Positions 35,221 through 47,189 of a stretch of DNA of 64,000 nucleotides are shown here, one piece after another. The stretch lies in assembly GCF_964355755.1 (NCBI RefSeq), contig NC_092672.1:5580001-5644000 (forward strand), read 5' to 3'. The position numbers and the translations under genes are program-made. Origin of the DNA: Antedon mediterranea (taxonomy: Eukaryota; Echinodermata; Crinoidea; Comatulida; Antedonidae). Numbering within the stretch: the stretch's first letter is position 1; the number at the start of each line of letters is the position of its first letter. The notes beneath the pieces were generated by a model, which did not search any database, was not told the origin of the DNA, and was given only the letters and a program-made list of their open reading frames with translations.

Positions 35221-38200
35221 TTAATAATTATTATTGATTTGGTAGATAATAAAAGATGCGTTATATCAATTTATGAATACACAGATCATATCCAACAATG
35301 TGATATAGATTATTAATAATAATTTTTGATGAGGTAGATATTTAAAGATGCGTGCTCAGTTATCAAATTATGACTACATTGATCATATCCAACAATGTTA
35401 TATATGATATTAATATAAATTATTAATGAGGTAGATATTAAAAAATACGTGCTCAGTTATCAAATTATGACTACACTGATCATATCCAACAATGTGATAT
35501 ATGATATTAATATTAATTAATGATGAGGTAGATATTGAAAGATACGTGATCAGTTATCAAATGACGACTACACTGATCATATCCAACAATGTGATATATG
35601 ATATTAATATAAATTATTGATGACGTAGATATTAAAAGATGCGTGCTCAGTTATCAAATTCTGACTACACTGATCATATCCAACAATGTGATATATGATA
35701 TTAATATAAATTATTAATGAGGTAGATATTAAAAGATGCGTGCTCAGTTATCAAATTCTGACTACACTGATCATATCCAACAATGTGATATATGATATTA
35801 ATATAAATTATTAATGAGGTAGATATTGAAAGATGCGTGCTCAGTTATCAAATTCTGACTACACTGATCATATCCAACAATGTGATATATGATATTAATA
35901 TAAATTATTATTGAGGTAGATATTAAAAGATACGTGCTCAGTTATCAAATTCTGACTACACTGATCATATCCAACAATGTGATATATGATATTAATATAA
36001 ATTATTAATGAGGTAGATATTTAAAGATGCGTGCTCAGTTATCAAATTACGACTACACTGATCATATCCAACAATGTGTATGTAGATTATTAATGATGTG
36101 GTAGATATTAAAAGATACGTGCTCAGTTATCAAATTCTGACTACACTGATCATATCCAACAATGTGATATATGATATTAATATTAATTAATGATGTGGTA
36201 GATATTTAAAGATGCGTGCTCAGTTATCAAATTATGACTACACTGATCATATCCAACAATGTTATATATGATATTAATATAAATTATTATTGAGGTAGAT
36301 ATTGAAAGATGCGTGCTCAGTTATCAAATTCTGACTACACTGATCATATCCAACAATGTTATATATGATATTAATATAAATTATTATTGAGGTAGATATT
36401 GAAAGATGCGTGCTCAGTTATCAAATTCTGACTACACTGATCATATCCAACAATGTGATATATGATATTAATATAAATTATTATTGAGGTAGATATTGAA
36501 AGATGCGTGCTCAGTTATCAAATTATGACTACACTGATCATATCCAACAATGTGATATATGATATTAATATAAATTATTAATGAGGTAGATATTGAAAGA
36601 TGCGTGCTCAGTTATCAAATTCTGACTACACTGATCATATCCAACAATGTGATATATGATATTAATATAAATTATTAATGAGGTAGATATTAAAAGATGC
36701 GTGCTCAGTTATCAAATTCTGACTACACTGATCATATCCAACAATGTGATATATGATATTAATATAAATTATTAATGAGGTAGATATTGAAAGATGCGTG
36801 CTCAGTTATCAAATTCTGACTACACTGATCATATCCAACAATGTGATATATGATATTAATATAAATTATTATTGAGGTAGATATTAAAAGATACGTGCTC
36901 AGTTATCAAATTCTGACTACACTGATCATATCCAACAATGTGATATATGATATTAATATAAATTATTAATGAGGTAGATATTGAAAGATGCGTGCTCAAT
37001 TATCAAATTCTGACTACACTGATCATATCCAACAATGTGATATATGATATTAATATAAATTATTAATGAGGTAGATATTAAAAGATGCGTGCTCAGTTAT
37101 CAAATTCTGACTACACTGATCATATCCAACAATGTGATATATGATATTAATATAAATTATTAATGAGGTAGATATTGAAAGATGCGTGCTCAGTTATCAA
37201 ATTCTGACTACACTGATCATATCCAACAATGTGATATATGATATTAATATTAATTAATGATGTGGTAGATATTTAAAGATGCGTGCTCAGTTATCAAATT
37301 ATGACTACACTGATCATATCCAACAATGTTATATATGATATTAATATAAATTATTATTGAGGTAGATATTGAAAGATGCGTGCTCAGTTATCAAATTCTG
37401 ACTACACTGATCATATCCAACAATGTTATATATGATATTAATATAAATTATTATTGAGGTAGATATTGAAAGATGCGTGCTCAGTTATCAAATTCTGACT
37501 ACACTGATCATATCCAACAATGTGATATATGATATTAATATAAATTATTATTGAGGTAGATATTGAAAGATGCGTGCTCAGTTATCAAATTATGACTACA
37601 CTGATCATATCCAACAATGTGATATATGATATTAATATAAATTATTAATGAGGTAGATATTGAAAGATGCGTGCTCAGTTATCAAATGACGACTACACGG
37701 ATCATATCCAACAATGTGATATATGATATTAATATAAATTATTAATGAGGTAGATATTGAAAGATGCGTGCTCAGTTATCAAATTCTGACTACACTGATC
37801 ATATCCAACAATGTGATATATGATATTAATATAAATTATTAATGAGGTAGATATTAAAAGATGCGTGCTCAGTTATCAAATTCTGACTACACTGATCATA
37901 TCCAACAATGTGATATATGATATTAATATAAATTATTAATGAGGTAGATATTGAAAGATGCGTGCTCAGTTATCAAATTCTGACTACACTGATCATATCC
38001 AACAATGTGATATATGATATTAATATAAATTATTAATGAGGTAGATATTGAAAGATGCGTGCTCAGTTATCAAATTCTGACTACACTGATCATATCCAAC
38101 AATGTGATATATGATATTAATATTAATTAATGATGTGGTAGATATTTAAAGATGCGTGCTCAGTTATCAAATTATGACTACACTGATCATATCCAACAAT

Positions 38201-40035
38201 GTTATATATGATATTAATATAAATTATTATTGAGGTAGATATTGAAAGATGCGTGCTCAGTTATCAAATTCTGATTACACTGATCATATCCAACAATGTT
38301 ATATATGATATTAATATAAATTATTATTGAGGTAGATATTGAAAGATGCGTGCTCAGTTATCAAATTCTGACTACACTGATCATATCCAACAATGTGATA
38401 TATGATATTAATATAAATTATTATTGAGGTAGATATTGAAAGATGCGTGCTCAGTTATCAAATTATGACTACACTGATCATATCCAACAATGTGATATAT
38501 GATATTAATATAAATTATTAATGAGGTAGATATTGAAAGATGCGTGCTCAGTTATCAAATGACGACTACACGGATCATATCCAACAATGTGATATATGAT
38601 ATTAATATAAATTATTAATGAGGTAGATATTGAAAGATGCGTGCTCAGTTATCAAATTCTGACTACACTGATCATATCCAACAATGTGATATATGATATT
38701 AATATAAATTATTAATGAGGTAGATATTAAAAGATGCGTGCTCAGTTATCAAATTCTGACTACACTGATCATATCCAACAATGTGATATATGATATTAAT
38801 ATAAATTATTAATGAGGTAGATATTGAAAGATGCGTGCTCAGTTATCAAATTCTGACTACACTGATCATATCCAACAATGTGATATATGATATTAATATA
38901 AATTATTATTGAGGTAGATATTAAAAGATACGTGCTCAGTTATCAAATTCTGACTACACTGATCATATCCAACAATGTGATATATGATATTAATATAAAT
39001 TATTAATGAGGTAGATATTGAAAGATGCGTGCTCAATTATCAAATTCTGACTACACTGATCATATCCAACAATGTGATATATGATATTAATATAAATTAT
39101 TAATGAGGTAGATATTAAAAGATGCGTGCTCAGTTATCAAATTCTGACTACACTGATCATATCCAACAATGTGATATATGATATTAATATAAATTATTAA
39201 TGAGGTAGATATTGAAAGATGCGTGCTCAGTTATCAAATTCTGACTACACTGATCATATCCAACAATGTGATATATGATATTAATATAAATTATTATTGA
39301 GGTAGATATTAAAAGATACGTGCTCAGTTATCAAATTCTGACTACACTGATCATATCCAACAATGTGATATATGATATTAATATAAATTATTAATGAGGT
39401 AGATATTTAAAGATGCGTGCTCAGTTATCAAATTACGACTACACTGATCATATCCAACAATGTGATATATGATATTAATATAAATTATTATTGAGGTAGA
39501 TATTAAAAGATACGTGCTCAGTTATCAAATTCTGACTACACTGATCATATCCAACAATGTGATATATGATATTAATATAAATTATTAATGAGGTAGATAT
39601 TTAAAGATGCGTGCTCAGTTATCAAATTACGACTACACTGATCATATCCAACAATGTGATATAGATTATTTATATTAATTTTGATGCGGTAGATATTTAA
39701 AGATGCGTGCTCAGTTATCAAATGACGACTACACTGATCATATCCAACAATGTGATATAGATTATTAATAATAATTATTGATGATGTAGATATTAAAAGA
39801 TACGTGCTCAGTTATCAAATTATGACTACACTGATCATATCCAACAATGTGATATATGATATTAATATTAAAATTGATGACGTAGATTCTAAAAGATGCG
39901 TGCTCAGTTATCAAATTATGACTACACTCATCATATTCAACAACGTGATATAGATTATTAATAATAATTATTGATGAGGTAGATGTGAGATGCGTGCTCA
40001 GTTATCAAATTGTAACTACACTGATCATAATACTG
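35221..40035 (-). repeat. 97-bp satellite, right arm, about 49 monomers
   Basis: The monomer is exactly 97 bp over most of the array (first CAGTTATCAA words at 35357, 35454, 35551, 35648, 35745). Monomers contain GATCATATCCAACAATGTGA and GATGCGTGCTCAGTTATCAA. The centre is homogeneous and both edges (35221-35350, 39660-40035) are diverged. Variant monomers recur in the same order after 1067 bp (11 units) and 873 bp (9 units), a higher-order structure. No coding frame runs through it. Confidence 0.95.
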
Positions 40036-40510
40036 TACACATAGTCCTTATGCAATTAGACATTGATTTAGTAGTACTACATATCATTTGTTAAATTAAG
40101 AATGTTGTTTCTGTGTTATTAAAAAACTTATTGAAATTTTTTAAAGTAAAAATATCAGTATTGATACCTATAAATTTGTATATCATAATAACATGCTTGA
40201 TATTATAATAATGTGTTCTTTATTACAACTAAGAAACAATTATGTACGAGGATTATACACACTGATAGCTCTCAGTTATCAAAAAACGACTACACAATAT
40301 AGCTCAAATACCGATTCGATTTGTGGCAGCATTATAATTAATTAGGTCGGTGTGATTGGAAATTAATAATATTTTATCTTCCTAAAAATTTGTTTTTAAT
40401 CAATTTTATATAACAAAATTAAATATATATATAGGCCTAGGCCTATTTATTTATTAATTTTTGTTTTAGAAAACGACGTACTGTACCAGAATTCTGAGAA
40501 CCCGTCCGAT
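40036..40510. other. A+T-rich spacer right of the satellite
   Basis: No gene or RNA is recognised. A single satellite-like half-unit (CTCAGTTATCAAAAAACGAC) near 40271 shows the array once extended further. Confidence 0.45.
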
Positions 40511-40527
40511 GAGGTCGCTGTTTATGC

Positions 40528-41358
40528 TACCGGAACAGAGCCATTATATATAAAGAGTTACGACATTGGATTTAAGTCACGTGATATGCAGATCAATTGT
40601 GTCAAACTTGTCTCCGTTAATGCATGTAAAGTATAGGAGCAAGAAATTACTTTAAACTTTTTCTTATATCAAAAAAAATGTAATTACACATTTTACGGTG
40701 GAATATCGACGTGCACAGCGTACAGAACCACTTGCGCCAAAGAATATTTCGCGCGCGTACGCTAGTACATTATAACGTTCGATTGATTGATTTTGGAACA
40801 AAACATCCCATAACTACGTCCCATTAATAACAATTATGTAATATTTTCAATTCATAATGCATGCTTTGATGACTAAATAAAATAATAAAGTGTCGTGGAT
40901 ATATTTGTTAATATATTGAATAGGTATGAACAATATTAAAATAATAAAGGCAAATTATTACAAATGAAATGATGAACGAGTCTCTGAAAGTTTGTGTCAA
41001 AAACACACGGAGAGCATATATACTGTATAAAAAGAGGGGTGAATTTGTATTGGTTCATGCTTTGATGTATCCTGACTTGCATGTAGGCCCTAGTATTTAT
41101 TCTTTTGTTATTATAGACACAATATATATATGTTACCAAATTAATACCATTAATAAAATTAATTACTAAAATAAAAACGGAATATAAGCGTTATTTCATA
41201 GACAAAAAAATCTAAAAATAAAGCAAGAACTACAGGAAAACGCTATACAAATAAGACGCGCGCGCCCTCAGCGTGCGAATTCTTTGACACAAACATGGCT
41301 TCTAATCTTCAATGTCGTAACTCTTTATATTATATGGCTCTGTACCGGAAGTACTTTT
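40528..41358. mobile_element. Inverted-repeat-bounded segment, probable non-autonomous DNA transposon
   Basis: The left end at about 40528-40573 (CCGGAACAGAGCCAT, then AAAGAGTTACGACATTG) is matched by its reverse complement at about 41310-41355, so terminal inverted repeats of about 40 bp enclose about 740 bp. No transposase is seen. The element lies just before the CCDC92-like gene. Confidence 0.65.
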
Positions 41359-41463
41359 TTGTTTATTTTTTTCATGATGACGATCCCCGAATTGTTTTTG
41401 GTTGCTGGGTAAAAAAATTCAGAAATCTAAGGCTTCATGCCTTATTTGTTTTTTATTTTTCAG

Positions 41464-41520
41464 GTTGCTAGAAAGTTTCAATCAAGAAAATTCTATGATT
41501 ATGAGTATATTAAATTAACA
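41464..41520 (+). other. Possible 5' UTR exon of the CCDC92-like gene
   Basis: A polypyrimidine tract and CAG precede position 41464, and GTAAGTG follows at 41521. A second acceptor, TTTTTAATAG, lies just before 41915, 42 nt upstream of the start codon. This fits a spliced leader exon but is inferred from splice signals only. Confidence 0.4.
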
Positions 41521-41956
41521 GTAAGTGTAAAAATGGATTTAATTAAGCGGAAAATAAATGAATAGGCTAGGGCCAGGCCTAGCTCTAGGCCTAGACTAGG
41601 CCTAGCCTAGGCCTAGCTAGCTAGATGCTAGCTCAGCAGTTGCCAGCTCTCTCTAGACTAGCTAGGCCCAAACTGGCTAGTTAATTATAGGGCTAGGCAT
41701 AGCCTAGGCTATATATAGGCTTTCTAAAATAGTACTGGCTAGTTTAGTACTAGCCTAGGCCTAGAGTAGTAGACCTAGGCCGCTAGGTAGGCTAGGCCTA
41801 GAGTAGTAGTAGGCCTAGTAGTACTGTGTGTGGAGAAGGTAGGAATTTGATTGGGGGGGGGGGGGCCTAGGCTATATTAATAAATCATTTTTTTGTTTTA
41901 TCCCTTTTTAATAGGAATAGCATTCAACAAGCTAAAACAAACATAATTTAAATGAG

Positions 41957-43022
41957 ATGGCAACCCCACTTGACATACAACTCCAAAATGCAAAAACATC
42001 TATTCTGTTTATGCAACAGGAACATGCAAATACTTTACAAAGTCTTCACCAAGAGATACAGAAACTTCAGAAAAAATGTGCTGAGATGACATTTGAACTT
42101 GCTATAAAAGGAGATGTTGATGAAGGTGATTAATATTTTAAAACGATATTCACTTAATTATTGAAATATATATATATACTGTAGATGAATTCTGTTACAA
42201 ATAATTATTTTAAATAATCAAGCAATTTTTTTATTGACAGAGGCATACCAGGAAGAAAGCCAACGTTTGGACAAACATCTCAGAGAGAAAACAATTGAGT
42301 GCAATAATATGCAAGAAATACTGGATAAAAGGGAAAAACGAATTAGTGTTTTAGAGTTGCAATTACGTGCACAGGAAAAAAGATACACAGATGAAATCAA
42401 GCAGAAAAATTTGAAAATGAACACAATAAAAAATGACTTGGATGAGAAAAACAGAATAATTGCAATGTTAAGTAACGAGATACAGAAGTTGAGTTTGGGA
42501 TCATCTTATGACGACACTGAACGTAGTAATTCTGTAACTCCTGTGCCACCAAAAAGTTCCATCCCTTCTTCAAGAAGAAAGGTATCCATCAAGAAAAGAC
42601 TGGTACCTCATCTTGGAGATGCCAACCATCAGAGGCCAATAAAAGCTGTTCATTTTAATGAAAATGCAGACCCAACGAGTGCAAACCATCGTGCCAGCTC
42701 TGGCTATCGAAGCCCTGCACTAATCAAAGACTCACAAACGCCCTCAATAAGAGCAATACATCCTGAATCTACAGATTCAAAAGTGTTTGTCCTTAGGCAG
42801 AAAGAACGCAACAGAGAGGTTGTTGTAAGAAGACGACTTCCTATACTGCCACCTATAGTCAATCAAGAAGATCACACCTCTATAATAGACTCTACTAACC
42901 AGTCTGATGTACTTCACCAAGAAGTGCCTGTATTAAGACTAGATAAAAGAGAAACACTGGCTGTTAATAGCTTATTCCTCCAGGATAATTTACGTGAAGT
43001 TGAACATTCCAACAGCGACTAA
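41957..43022 (+). CDS. CCDC92: Coiled-coil protein of the CCDC92 family
   Basis: Two coding exons, 41957-42125 and 42241-43022, join across a short GT-AG intron to give 316 aa. Residues 1 to about 135 are a heptad-rich coiled coil. The first 45 residues (QLQNAKTSILFMQQEHANTL onward) closely match the N-terminal CCDC92 block. The C-terminal half is basic, Ser/Pro-rich and probably disordered, ending with a short RRRLPILPPIVN motif similar to one in vertebrate CCDC92. Vertebrate CCDC92 is reported at centrosomes and cilia; the cellular role here is inferred. The ATG is the first in frame after the acceptor. A polyadenylation hexamer AATAAA lies at 43154-43159. Confidence 0.85.
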
Positions 43023-43798
43023 TTGATTCTAAATTCTCATCATGATAATATTTTTTAAAAAACCTTGAAGAAACAGAAATAGTGAAAATTAATGTTGATT
43101 ATTTAAAGAATGTAAACACAGCATATTAAGATTTTAAAGTGCTATTTTTAATTAATAAATTGTAATTATACTGTATTTAATTGTATATGCAGCTGTTACA
43201 CTTGCATGTTTTAAAATTGCTACTGCTTCTTATTATATTTACAATTTTAATTAACTCAATTATGTGACCAAATTAAGTGAGTGCTTATTAGTAAAAATTA
43301 ACAGTATTCTGTTGAACAGATGTTTTTTAAATGGTTCTTGAGAAATGATCATAATCATTTTTATGAATTATATTATTTTGTATTAATCTGATAAAACTAA
43401 AGTTATTAGCAATTAATCTTTATTATTATTAATTTAGCTCAACATAAAATAAAGCTGGACTACTGATTTTCAAAAAGATATGTCAAATTATAAATTTTAA
43501 AAAATCGGTTGGTATGTAGACAAGTGTCAAAACCAAATAAACAATTTTGCTAAACTGTTCACAATCAAAATTTCGGAAAATAAGAAGTTCTGATGTCTAG
43601 CGGTTAACCTGTGTTGTTAGGCTAACATTTCCTGAAGTAGCCTAGTAGAATATAGTATACGTTTACTATTGTTAATTTTGCATCAAGTTACTAAAGTGTT
43701 TAGCAATTAAACGGTGATGTAAGCCTATCTCACATTACCATTTAATGCCTTTTTGCGGCAAACAAGAAAAGATTACTTTCTGTATAATAATGGTGTTT
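43023..43798. other. Spacer between CCDC92-like gene and TLR gene B
   Basis: It holds the CCDC92-like 3' UTR, then 3' flank of gene B. From about 43285 on it is similar to the flank upstream of gene B (45790-46150) and the 3' flank of gene C (47005-47189), showing that gene and flanks were duplicated as a block of about 2.5 kb. Confidence 0.7.
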
Positions 43799-45583
43799 CT
43801 AAATATCAATAATCCTATGCTGTGGACAGTTAGGTGACAAAAGAGCTGCCTCAAGCTTGGTCCAGAACAATGCTTGTCCCTCTGGATGTTCTTCCCATTC
43901 TATATAAGTTTTCTTCGTCAATATCTTGTGTAAGAGTATCGGCAATTCTTTGTGTGACACCTTCTCAATTAGTACCACTATCAAGATATCTTCATGGTTG
44001 TCAAACATACGCATGCGTGCCATCTCTAGCTCGAAGTTGCACCACTCACTTTTGGCGAAATGTTTGGAGACGACTAACAAAACCTTCCGACTGAATTTAA
44101 CAGCATTTGCAATGTTTGTGACAATTGCTTCTCCTGGCATAAAATCTCGATAGTCAACACATATTTTAAAGTTTCGTTCCACCTCCAACGATGGCTGTAA
44201 GGTTTTCAGAACCCATTGTAGGTCTTTGCTGTTGTAACAGACAAACACGTCATACCGAATGTTTTCTCCGTTGATAGGAGGAGGTCCTTGGTTGCAAATT
44301 TGCTTGTATTGTTTGCGAAGGCGTCTTCGTTGATTCCAGTACCTATATTGAAACAAATAATTTTGTTTTAGATATCAAACATTTTATTAATTATAATTAA
44401 ATTGTATACCAACGTGTGAAAGTCTAACGTGTGGTGATCTTATGGTATAACATCAAAATATACGTAATTATTTCTATAGTTTTTGGCGTAAAGTGTAGTA
44501 GACATACCTTAATGTAAATCTGTAGCGGTAAAGAAGTACAGATATCAACACAATAGTAAGTCCAGCTGAAGCACAGGGAATTGTAATTGTCAAGATCCGA
44601 TCAAGCTTGCTGCAGTTTAGCTGTTTAACAGCAGACTGAGCAAAATCCAACAAGTTATGGTAAACGCTGGAATGAGGAATTCTACATTGTGCATGTTTGC
44701 TATCAGTAATTGTAACATTCGTTTCACCAAGCCATTCTAAAAACCACACTAAATCACAGTCGCATGAAAATTTATTGTATGCCACGTCTAGCGACTGTAA
44801 TTGAAGAAGATTTTGGATTCCAACATTTTCCGCGAATGTAGACAAAAAATTGTCATTTAAAGACATTTCTTTCAATTTGGTTGAGCCTTTAAATGCCTGT
44901 TGTGGAATACTGCTAAGCCTATTATGATGTAAATATAGGTAATTTAGATTTGGTAAATTTTGGAAATGGGAGTTGAAACTGGTTATGCTATTATACGTAA
45001 GATCAATTTTTTGTAGATTCTTACAATGCGTAAATACATCGGATTGTATTGCGCTTATTCCGCAATGTTGTAGATGTAGCAGTTCCAAAGATACAAGATC
45101 ATCAAACCAAGGTAGGAGTTGATGTAAATCAAGGTTTTTATTCATAGATAAATATGTTAATGTTCGCAGCCCATGAAATGCATTGATCTCAATGCCGTTA
45201 AAACTCAACTTGTTTTCATCTAGATTCAATTCGCCTGTGGTAGGTAAATTTTGGAAAGAGTAGTTCTTCAGTGATGAAATGACGTTGTCTTGCAGAGAGT
45301 AAAAATAGATATCAGTTGGCACCCTATCTTGCGATGGAATAGTTTCAAAGTGTTGGTTTGAACAATATACAAAATGACGGTAGTCTAATCCCGTTTCCAA
45401 CTTACAATATGTACAGTTGCATTGCTTAGGACATCTTAGTTCATCTGGTGGCTGAGTTCCATTAATTACGAACGGATTGTGTCTGTGGCATGTTAAACCT
45501 ACAATCGGTGTACAGTAGTAAGTTACAAATCCCACAACGAATACGTACGTAAAGATAACACGTACAAATCGTATTGGTGACAT
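43799..45583 (-). CDS. Toll-like receptor, short ectodomain (gene B)
   Basis: Exon 1 is 44508-45583 and exon 2 is 43799-44342, giving 539 aa; the intron is 165 bp and phase 2 as in gene A. Domain order is signal peptide, LRRNT (LRCPKQCNCTYC), LRRs, LRRCT (FSCDCDLVWFLEW), membrane helix (TIPCASAGLTIVLISVLLYR) and TIR with YDVFVCYNS, RDFMPG and FW boxes. The gene is intact. From about residue 127 to the end it is almost identical to gene C, but the first 125 residues differ strongly. It carries one extra codon (Ala) in FAQSAVKQLNC. An exact GAAANNGAAA motif lies 168 bp upstream. Confidence 0.93.
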
Positions 45584-45750
45584 TGTAGAAGAATAAAGCC
45601 ATTCAAATGGCGATGTAAGAATTAGAAACGAAAGTAAGCAAAATACTTAGTTATTACCAAGTATGTACATTGTAAGAGTAAATAGAATGAAAAGGAAGTC
45701 AAACACTCACAATACAATAAAAAGGGGAACCAAAGTTCGGAATTAGTTCG

Positions 45751-45760
45751 GAAACCGAAA
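45751..45760 (+). promoter_or_regulatory. ISRE/IRF-type motif upstream of gene B
   Basis: GAAACCGAAA matches GAAANNGAAA exactly, 168 nt from the gene B start codon. This is known as an IRF-binding core in animals; function here is not shown. Confidence 0.4.
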
Positions 45761-46152
45761 CCTCTTTATTATGCAACCAAATTTATTAAGTGCTAATTAA
45801 TGAAATCTACAGTATTCTGTTAAACAGATGTTTCTAAATGGTTCTTGAGAAATTATATTATTTTTATAAATTATATTATTTTGTATTAATCTGATTAAAT
45901 AAAGTTAATAACAATTAACGTTTCTTTCTATTCTATAGAAACTTAATTTAGCTTAACATAAAATAAAACTGGACTACTACATTTTCAAATAGATATGTCA
46001 AAATATAAATTACAACAAATCGGTGTCAATACCAAATAAACAATCTAACTAAACTGTTCACAATAAAAATCTTATAAAAATTAGTTAAACAAAACATAAG
46101 ATAAAATGTAAATTAAAATGGATTACAATTTCGGAAAATAAGAAGTTCTGGT

Positions 46153-47003
46153 ATTTAACATACATGATAGATGAATGGAGAATTGAATTACAAAATAAAT
46201 CAAGTCTCCACATCTATGAAACATTAAAATCAAAACCTGGACTTGAAAATTACTTAATTGATAAAACTAATTTTGAAGGTGCTGCATTAAAATTTAAAGC
46301 TCGTTCAAATACTCTACCTTTGAATGATAGAACTGCAAATATTGGAATATTGATAATAATAAAAAATGTAAATTGTGCGGTACAAATTCGGACGAAGACA
46401 TCCATCATTTCATCCTTAATTGTCCAGCTTTAAATAATATACGTAATCAGGAATTATTTAATTTATATGTGGATATGTATAGAAATGGCAGCAAAGATAT
46501 GTTTGATACTTTTTATACTTCTCATGAAAATGACAAACTTAAATATATTTTGGGATACTCAGATAATTTAATTGATGAAGAGTGTGAAAATATTTTGGAT
46601 AGTTTTTGTAAGATACCTAAAACAAGCATGGAAATTTCGAAATGATTCACTGAATTCCATGACTCAATAACTATGTTATCTACATTGCTACATTAAGTAA
46701 TTTGAAAAAAGTGGGAGGAGGGGGGGGGGGGGGTTCGTAATAAGCTGTGTTTATCAGTTGATTTTATTTTATTTTATACACTTTTACTATATCTTGTTTT
46801 GTATTCATTGTGTAAAGTAATGATCTACTGTATGTATCGATGTAAATTGGGGGGGGGGGGGTGGTAGGATAGGGGTTGATAGTTGCTTTTGCCTTTTTTT
46901 ACTTTTCTGTTAATTGTTATATTTTATATTGTGAAGGATGCACCTTTGTGCTAAGTGTGCCACCGATCTAAAGGTGTAATTTCAAATAAATAAATAAAAT
47001 AAC
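46153..47003 (+). pseudogene. LINE 3' fragment with zinc-knuckle remnant
   Basis: Two overlapping frames (46164-46433 and 46373-46645) are one ORF2 tail split by a one-base shift near 46345. In the joined reading a C-x2-C...H...C knuckle (CKLCGTNSDEDIHHFILNC) is followed by CPALNNIRNQELF, typical of the end of non-LTR reverse transcriptases. Poly-G tracts (46719-46735, 46850-46861) and an AAATAAATAAAT tail follow. The fragment is 5'-truncated. Confidence 0.75.
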
Positions 47004-47189
47004 ATGTTGTTAGTCTAACCTTTCCTAAAGTTAGTCTAGTAGAATATACAGTTACACGTTTACTTTTGTTAATTTTTCATTAAGTGTTTAGCAATTAAAC
47101 GGTTATGTAATAAGCCTATCTCACATTACCATTTAATGCATTTTTGCGGCAAACAAGAAAAGATTACTTTCTGTATAATAATGGTGTTT

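Larger units (their letters stand above)
45584..47189. other. Spacer between TLR genes B and C
   Basis: It holds the gene B upstream region (with GAAACCGAAA at 45751-45760), duplicated flank sequence (45790-46150), a LINE 3' fragment (46153-47003) and the 3' flank of gene C. No other gene is seen. Confidence 0.65.

Noticed and set aside
34982-35224. 80-codon open frame as a gene
   Set aside because: No domain, signal or start context; it runs into satellite sequence.
35221-40035. Regular 97-bp repeats as a possible CRISPR or coding repeat protein
   Set aside because: There are no unique spacers, and no frame is open across units; stops occur in every frame.
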